NCBI RefSeq assembly: GCF_037975245.1
Contig: NC_092580.1
Location: 29,849,501 to 29,913,500 of the forward strand
Source: Apostichopus japonicus
Taxonomy: Eukaryota; Echinodermata; Holothuroidea; Aspidochirotida; Stichopodidae
Length of the DNA stretch: 64,000 nucleotides
Direction of reading: 5' to 3'
The notes under the pieces are model-generated. The model ran no database searches and was not told the origin of the DNA. It worked only from the letters and a program-made list of their open reading frames with translations. Of the stretch, positions 56,845 through 64,000 are shown piece by piece; position 1 is the first letter of the stretch, and the number at the start of each line of letters is the position of its first letter. A program made the position numbers and the translations under genes.

Positions 56845-57116
56845 GAGAGACAAAGCGGTTAACAAAGTTATTATCTGCTGCTAAAACGCATGTGTGTTAG
56901 GAACCGGACGTTTCGGGAACTTCTTCAAAGGCTAGCTGAAAACCAAATCAGACTAAGAACTAAGGGCAATGTGTCCTTTATAGTATATGTTTCTTTTCGG
57001 TTCTCCCTCTAAGTGGATCGAAACGCCTAAGCTCCTCTAACTTCCATACACTTCACTTTCCTAACACACATGCGTTTTAGCAGCAGATAATAACTTTGTT
57101 AACCGCTTTGTCTCTC
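56845..57116. mobile_element. Foldback element, 59-bp perfect inverted repeats
   Basis: GAGAGACAAAGCGGTTAACA... (56845-56903) is exactly complementary to 57058-57116, separated by 154 bp. The interior has two oppositely placed GAAACG motifs (CGTTTCGGGAACTTCTTC near the left arm, GGATCGAAACGCC near the right arm). No target duplication is evident. Foldback or Penelope-like terminal origin is possible. Confidence 0.8.
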
Positions 57117-57854
57117 AAATATTAGTAAAGAGAAATATCGCAACATTCATAAACTTACAAACTTCTATTACTCGAGCCTGTTATGATGATATGTCGCTTT
57201 AAAATAAGTGTGAAATTCTCACGACCTATTCTAACTGTGAACGTGGAATTGTCACATTGGGTAGGAACGCGTTGACAGAATCTCGAACCATATTATACGG
57301 CACATAATATTTGTAAATGTTTATTTAAGTGTCTGCCAAGTATTTACGATTTCTACAAACTAGCGGCTTTTGTTTATTTGGAAACGAATGGGATTATGAC
57401 AGATATCGTTTTAAAGGAGTTCATCGGGGCTAAAAGAAAAAGAGGACAAAAATGAACAAAGGAGAAAGAATAAAAGAATAAGAAAGCTTTGTGATCTATA
57501 TATATCATATTATATTTATGATGAACGTTGACTCAATCTATCAATCTACCTGATTAACTTTCAAAATTTTCAATTGGAATCAGTATCCAATCTAATTAGA
57601 TTAAAAAAAACCCATTTCAACCACGCTAGACTGAAAATTTCATCAAAATTCGAAAGAGCTATATGAAAATGTGTGGCAGAAAGAGCCAGGTATAATATCT
57701 GGTTTTGTTTCTACATCTGACCACAGGTTATCTATCTATTTGCGACATCATTCAAATTTCAATCGGAATTCAGATTAAAATGTCCATTCATGTAATTAAA
57801 ATAGTAACGTGAACAGCAGAGGGGGGGGGGGGTGATATACAAGGGAGTACAACT
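57117..57854. other. Intergenic, no gene seen
   Basis: AT-rich unique sequence with a poly-G run at 57820-57832. Confidence 0.35.
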
Positions 57855-58031
57855 CAGTGGTGTAGACAGACAACTTTTTTAGGGAAGTCCAATGCTGTTG
57901 CCTGGAGATGACAGGCAGAACAGTTTTTCTAAGAAGGAAAAACAAATTCTTTTGAAGGGAGGCAGATACAAAATTGGGGATCTGTCCCCCCTCACCCCAC
58001 CCTTCCACCAGGCCTCATGACTACGACACTG
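57855..58031. mobile_element. Possible old hAT-like MITE, 177 bp
   Basis: Ends CAGTGGTGTAG and CTACGACACTG form an imperfect 11-bp inverted pair. Flanks GTACAACT and GTAAAATG agree at only about 5 of 8 positions. Plausible but weak. Confidence 0.35.
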
Positions 58032-60246
58032 GTAAAATGAGTCCTAATGAATTATAAATGGTGAGAACAAACAGTGGGAAGAATATTACCTTCATATTTA
58101 TGACAAAAAATTATATCCTAGATTAGATCGAAAAATAAGATAAGGGACTGGTTCCCCCTCATTCTGAATATTTAAAAAAAATGTTTTAAACTAACCATTT
58201 TCTCTAAAGTAAATAACCATTGGTTTGAATTGAAACTGGTGAAGGAAACATAAGAAGTGTCAAGTGTCTTGTTTCAAACACAACATAGGCATATCCCTTT
58301 AAAGTGCTCGACACTGGCAGGTAGTACAATTTATCTATAGACAAACTGGTCTATCACCTTACATTTTCTGTTGTTGTATAGGCCTATTCATGAAACGAAT
58401 TATACACAATTTGGCATTTTTTGCAGGGATATTGCAATTTTTGTCTTCTTAGGACTACCTGTCAAACAGAGCAAAACACAACTTGTCTCCTTTGTCGGAC
58501 AGTTCTTCGTAGAGTAATGATGACGTCACATTATACTAATGTTGTGTGTATTGTATTCCTTTTTACCGCTCCTCTCTATTTTGCTATTACACCAAAATTT
58601 AAGGAAATATTTCATGTCTTTCATGTGGATTGTTTTGTCCATTCGCAGAGGCGCAAACAACATGTTATTGTTCTTGGGGGCGGGGTGGGGTCGCTAAGAT
58701 GCTAACTAGTCGTCCAGGGGAGGGGCGTTTCATAAATTGGACGCTGCTTCGACGCAAATGGTGCTATATATTTTTCAAAATTTGACAAAATATTGAAGAG
58801 TATTCGACTGTTTAGGTTGTAACGCATATAAATGTGCTATATGTTTGTAATATTTTTTCTTCCAGTGGGGGGGGGGGGAGGGCTGATCCCACGCCTCCTA
58901 GAAGTATATGTGATTGCGCCCCTGGTCATTTGATGTTGGTCTAAAGTTGAAAAGGCCCCGGGGTTTCATGATCTGTTATACCAAATTAAAGGTCCATGTG
59001 AAACAGACAGGAGGGCGGATGAAGGGTAAGGGACGGTCCGTCTTTGAAATTTTCTTGGCACCAACGTTAGCTGCGAACATTATTTTCCAAACCACTGGGT
59101 ACAGAGTGGAAAAAATATGCACGTGTTGCGATTCTACATTACTTACTTTTCCATTTCGTTATCCACCGATACTTGTCTCACGGGCCTCCTCTGGACCCCT
59201 CAGTCTTGCGAGAAATCCTGGAGACGCAACTGAGATGTCTCCATGAATTTGTTGGTAGGAGAATTAATCTCTCTTATGCAAAAGAAATCACATACTGATC
59301 TTGTGACGTACGAAGTGTCATCTGACAGAAAGTACATGGGGGTGACATGCTTCCCCTTCCCATGCCCCAATACAGAATCTCCGCTAGTCCACATGACAAA
59401 CTGGAGCAGCAAAAGCAACACTGTGTCGCTGCTCACTATAAATCGAACAGGGCCGCGTTGCCATAGAAACATATTATGGATGCAACGATCTGTAGCGTTT
59501 TATCACATCGAACACAACTGTAACTATTACAAAACTCCGCTGATCATTTTGCTTTTAAATGATATAAAAACAAATTGTTTTAGGTGTGGGTGGGCGGTGG
59601 GGTAGAGGGTCAATTTATTTATTCGGTTAGGATGTAGATAAGTGCCTGATGCTGTTATTACTAATTAAATCTATCAGTTTTGAACCATTCTCAGTGTACA
59701 CTGTCTCCGCGAGAGGCAGAGTAAAGGTTTATGTTGATACGTTGTCCGTCCATCAAAGATTTGCTAATCGGAAGTTAGTTTTCCCATTCTTTAGGCTCTG
59801 TGCTTTGAATTTTAATCCTTACCACGGGCCCCTTTCAAAGTTAAACACCACTAGAGAAAAAGATTAGGTATCGATAAGAGGGGGTAACAGAGGGTTCATT
59901 ATTGGACCGTTACCTTTCCTCATTCCTTTAAGAATTAGGCTAACAGATCGACTTGTTTACCGATGAGGTCACAGGCTGGAAGATAAACGAAGTTCTGCAG
60001 TGCAAGTTGTATTTAGCTTACGCATTATATAAGTTCTTCCGGTTTGAAAATGTTCGACAGTTTACATGGTTCTGGCTATAACGTTACTTTATACAGGTTG
60101 CAGAATTGATTGCGCAACAGGTATTACCATATACCCCCAGTGGTGAGTCTTGTACGAGTCTGACATGGATCGAGTCTTAAGTAAAGTCAACTGAGATCGA
60201 ATCACAAGTCATTTTCCTCGTTTTCTCCAACCAATTCAGACAAATT
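58032..60246. other. Intergenic, no supported gene
   Basis: Overlapping open frames on both strands at 58914-59605. The minus-strand frame from 59472 has a leucine-rich, signal-like start (FIVSSDTVLLLLLQFVMW), but no further exon. Poly-G run at 58865-58878. Confidence 0.35.
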
Positions 60247-60600
60247 CAGTCAACTAAAGATTTCAGTCAACTTAAGATTTTAGTCAACTCAAGATATAAG
60301 TCAACTCAAGATTTCAGTCAATTCAAGATTTTAGTCAACTCAAGTTATAAGTCAACTCAAGTTATAAGTCAACGCAAGTTATAAGTCAACTCAAGATTTT
60401 AGTCAACTCAAGTTATAAGTCACCTCAAGATATTAGCCAACTCAATATTTTAGTCAACTCAAGATATTACTAGTCAACTCAAGAGTTTAGTCAACTCAAA
60501 TTATAAAATCAACTCAAGATATTAGTCAACTCAACATATTAGTCAACTCAAGACATTAGTCAGCTTTGCACGTTAGTTAAGTCAGCACATAAGTCAAGTA
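60247..60600. repeat. 17-bp minisatellite, about 19 units
   Basis: Units follow AGTCAACTCAAGATATT, with variants AAGTTATAA and AGATTTT. Most of the array is in 17-bp register, with slippage near 60465-60480 and decay at both ends. Confidence 0.95.
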
Positions 60601-62530
60601 TAAAAATTGACCAAAGACAAGTTGAGACGAATATGTGAGAAGTACAAAAGTGATGTCGAACAAGCATCGATTCCTGCATCTCTAAGAACTCAGACGATAC
60701 TGAGAGCAATAACCTAGCTACGACGAAAGTATGACATTCTTAAAATTCCATGAACAGTTGAAAAAAAAAAGTTTTTAATCCGACAAACAGATTTGTCATG
60801 TGGCTATTTATACAGTATAATTTCTGAAGGGCTTTTTTTTCCGTCAATGAGCTTAAAGCATTAATTGATCGACGGTACAGCCAATAAACCTCGTAGTTCC
60901 CTTCCTTCGAACAATCGTAAAAGAAGAACAGAGAAACAGTTTATACAAACCACCAGACGAAAGCCAATGAGCCAACCATCATTTAAGGGATTTGACATTT
61001 CAATCTTGTCTCCATGACCGTGTTTCACCTTTAAGCGAGTTACATATTTTTATTCGCGAAACATGACTGCAGATCTTCTACTTGGGTTAGCTTCGAGTTA
61101 CCACAATTGAAGTCGACTGACTGCAATTTGATTTGATTATTCTATAAGCAATGGTGCTCGGTGAGAGAACATGAGATGGAGAAGGGGGTGGGGGGTGAGC
61201 TTAAATAGTCTGGTGTATATTTACAAGGTATTTAACTGTATTGCTTTTCGATAAATCACTTCATGTATACTGTTTAAAAGTACAGTATGTGCTGTGTAAT
61301 CCCCTCTCCAAGTCTCCCTTTCCAAGTCCCCCTTCCCCTTCTTTCTTTTAGTCGTTCCATCTGAAGCTGAACCATTTTTGTTGAGTTTCTCCCATCTTTG
61401 CAAGTTTGACCAGCATTCGTTGTTCATGATTACTTTTGTCCCTAACAAATAAATCGGGCCCAGTATGCTACAGCACGTGATACTGTGTTACGAGTTATCT
61501 TATGGAGATGATTTACGTATGCTAATTTCTTCCACTTGCAATTTAAGATCCTGAATATATTTAGATGCATGGGACAACAAATAACACTTCAGCAAAAGTA
61601 ACATGAAATATCCAACATCGTGTAAGAGGTTTTATGGTCCATTTACTTTCGGATATCTTTACTCCTTGCTTTCATTGTTAATCGGCAATCTTTCTCGTGG
61701 TACATATTTTAAAGTTTTGTGAACTTTCGACGTCTGCGCTACGACCAAGTTGCGTTTATCTTCACTGCAGGGAGTAACGGTGCTAATTTGTCACAGCAAG
61801 TGCGTGTCAATCAGAGCGTCTGCTTTTTTATATCAGTATCTGTTATTGACCTTCGTCAAAGAACAGTTTTCCAAGGTAGACATCAGTTTACATCTATGTG
61901 GTCGGATATCAAGGGAGTTGTGCATCTGTTAAGATGTGTTTTCGCTCTCATGTTGGGCTTGGACATGAACGATGTGGGTTAACCTTGTCTGTTAGACGCT
62001 CTGATATATAGCAACTCTCATTATCACTGATAGGTCCCGGATATACATTTCCTGCTAACTTGGTTCATTATGGGCAGTAGGCCAACAGTGTATACATTAC
62101 TAAGGGGTAGCGTGGTCTTTCTGGTTTAATACAGGTATAAATATGTAAGTGAGAAGTGAGAGGGGCAGTGGTGTTATCTGTAGGGGGTTGGTACAGATGT
62201 TTCACCAGGTCCTTTTCTAATCAATCCGAGGACAATTTTTGCATATTGATTGGTTGGTGTGAACCAGACTGTGCTGGAATGTGGAAGTAGGGTATGTGTG
62301 TGGAGGGGGGGGGGGGTAGGGGGAGGGGGTGTCACCAATGGCACCAATTTTGGTTGTTATTTTTTTACTTAAGGGATATCGTGATTTATTGGTATGATTA
62401 TTTCTGCAGTAATTGAGCGTGTATTGCTAGGTAGATACAATTTATGATAACACACTCGAATCCATGGGTGTGTGGGTAAAAACCACTCCCCCTCCCTTAC
62501 GTTTAAAATTAATTATAGACATAATTTATT
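60601..62530. other. Intergenic, no gene seen
   Basis: Unique-looking DNA with a poly-G run at about 62306-62325. A plus-strand frame at 61719-61982 shows no recognisable domain. Confidence 0.35.
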
Positions 62531-62657
62531 GTCTATAACTCTAAATATGTCTCAGAATGTACCATTTGACCGCTATTTTTCTCTGGGGATGGTGACCGGG
62601 CCCTACTTCATGGGAAACAGCACCCGCTCTTTTAGAAAATTGTGGATCCGTCCCTGA
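62531..62657. repeat. Dispersed repeat family, copy 3 (partial)
   Basis: TCTATAACTCTAAATATG, then CAGAATGTACCATTTGACCG, matches the first blocks of copies 1 and 2. It then diverges and ends with GTGGATCCGTCCCTGACTGG. Confidence 0.45.
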
Positions 62658-64000
62658 CTGGAGTCCATCCGAGGAAACAAGAAAAATATTAACTCGACGA
62701 GAAAAGCAGGTTAAGTGACCAACGATATGTGTTGGTTATATTTAGATACACAAATTTGTACTTTGAGCTCGACTATACTTTTTACAAATCATTGTCTTTA
62801 TTAAAAAGTGGAGCGCATATTCTCCACTCTAAGAGTCACGGCTCGCCATGTAAATTTATCATACATTGGACCACCTAAGATACATGAATGCCGCCCGTGG
62901 ATATTACAAATTCAGGAAAGAGAAATACCCTCCTAACTGCGAAACAGGCCTACATCAGATAGCCTAAAAGTGTCTGAATCAATCGTTTTTTCCTTTGTGC
63001 AGAGGTCGGAACAAGTGATCAAAATCGAAGAGACTAAGCTGAGTTTAGTCACAAAGTCCTGCTTACCCTAAGGTGTGAGCTTACGGTTAGTTTAATTAAG
63101 GATTACAACCATTGACGATGTATATAATAGGATTTTAATGAGAGGTTATTTACAGTCTATTGTACGGCGTATTGTTAAAGAATGGTTAGGCTTTACTCTC
63201 CATTTCGAAAGGCAGACTATTAAATCGTTTGTTGAAAATGAAAGGATTGATACGTTTGATGTTTCTACGGTTACCGATGGGAGAGGTGCAGTTGGAGAAA
63301 AAGAGTCGTCTCCAACGAGTAGCGGTCTACTTGATAGCAATAAAATGGTCAAATAATTACCTGTCTGGAAAGGTGTTAAAATTGATTCAGCGCGAAATCC
63401 GATGTATGTGTCATTACAGTATTATAAGTCCCCTACCCTTTATGTGTGTATGCATGGTTAATGTATCAGTAATGCCAGTTATGTCGTCAACAATTAGTTG
63501 AACAATGGATCTCGTAATTAATTCTTGACTGCTGGCCGACTGATCTCTTTTGTGCATGAATATAACAGACAAACCGTTCAGAGGTTGCGAACTCTCAAAA
63601 TGTGTACTTTGAGATGGCGAACAGCATGAAGTCTTTGTACCGTGGGGTACGTTATTGTACCTTTTCAATTGCTGTAAGCTACATAACATAGTTTAGATTC
63701 CAGAATCATGGAGGGGAAAGGGTAGGAATTGGTCGGGATATTAGGCCACGAGAGGTCATTCTACGTGGCCTACTTCTAAGTTCGTAACATTTCTTTTAAA
63801 CTCATTTTGTTGTAACAGAAACAGGATAATCAAATACAAGTAATAAAGTGACCGAGTTTTGGAGGAACCCGCAGCAAATTATAAAATGCTTGTAAACGTA
63901 GGCCTTCCATTAGGCCTATATAACATAATTAAATAGTATAATTATCAAAACAAAGAAGAAGAGTTGAAAAAAAAAACACAGCATGAGTGTACCTTATATG
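62658..64000. other. Window end, no gene seen
   Basis: AT-rich, no supported exon, RNA gene or element. Confidence 0.35.

Noticed and set aside
59200-59605. Overlapping frames on both strands, one with a signal-like start
   Set aside because: Neither has a recognisable domain or a second exon; the minus frame's hydrophobic start alone is not enough.
55560-60600. CRISPR-like arrays
   Set aside because: The repeats are contiguous or degenerate without unique spacers of fixed length, and this is animal DNA.

Overview
This is eukaryotic nuclear DNA, AT-rich, with short coding exons split by large introns with GT-AG ends and dense in transposable elements. The gene content (SLC10-type transporters, the centriolar distal-appendage gene CEP83, a BEL/Pao retrotransposon, tRNA-derived SINEs, hAT-like MITEs) and the many poly-G/poly-C runs suggest a marine invertebrate animal. 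An echinoderm such as a sea cucumber is my best guess, but that is inference from general genome character and not from any marker I can prove.

Layout. 1-8.6 kb (+ strand): the last exon of one SLC10 (sodium/bile-acid cotransporter family) gene, truncated by the window edge, followed by a complete three-coding-exon paralogue (3484-8583, 310 aa). Both lack the residues that form the family's usual sodium site. 9.5-16.4 kb: a complete, apparently very young BEL/Pao LTR retrotransposon on the minus strand, with 249-bp LTRs that look identical, a 5-bp target-site duplication and one intact 1,991-codon gag-pol frame. 16.6-17.2 kb: five copies of a ~112-bp minisatellite. 18.8-34.9 kb (- strand): the full CEP83 gene, 13 coding exons whose splice phases close exactly to a 729-aa coiled-coil protein. 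Its introns carry a SINE, tandem repeats and LINE 3' remnants.

36.7-47.1 kb: sparse coding. There is an orphan C-terminal exon on the minus strand (36678-36845), a doubtful exon at 41352-41520, and a plausible two-exon small secreted protein on the plus strand (43863-47079) with a clear signal peptide. 47.3-64 kb: no convincing gene. It holds nonautonomous elements (a 347-bp hAT-type MITE with perfect 8-bp target duplication, foldback elements), a three-copy dispersed repeat, a 17-bp minisatellite with about 19 units, and many G/C homopolymers.

The genes are not an operon or pathway. The two transporters are a tandem duplication, CEP83 is an independent housekeeping/cilium gene, and the rest is mobile DNA. 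The most interesting items are the retrotransposon, whose LTR carries a 13-nt match to the primer-binding region (possible self-priming); a 40-bp perfect palindrome that looks like two hAT ends joined with nothing between; the SLC10 paralogues lacking sodium ligands; and the small secreted-protein gene.
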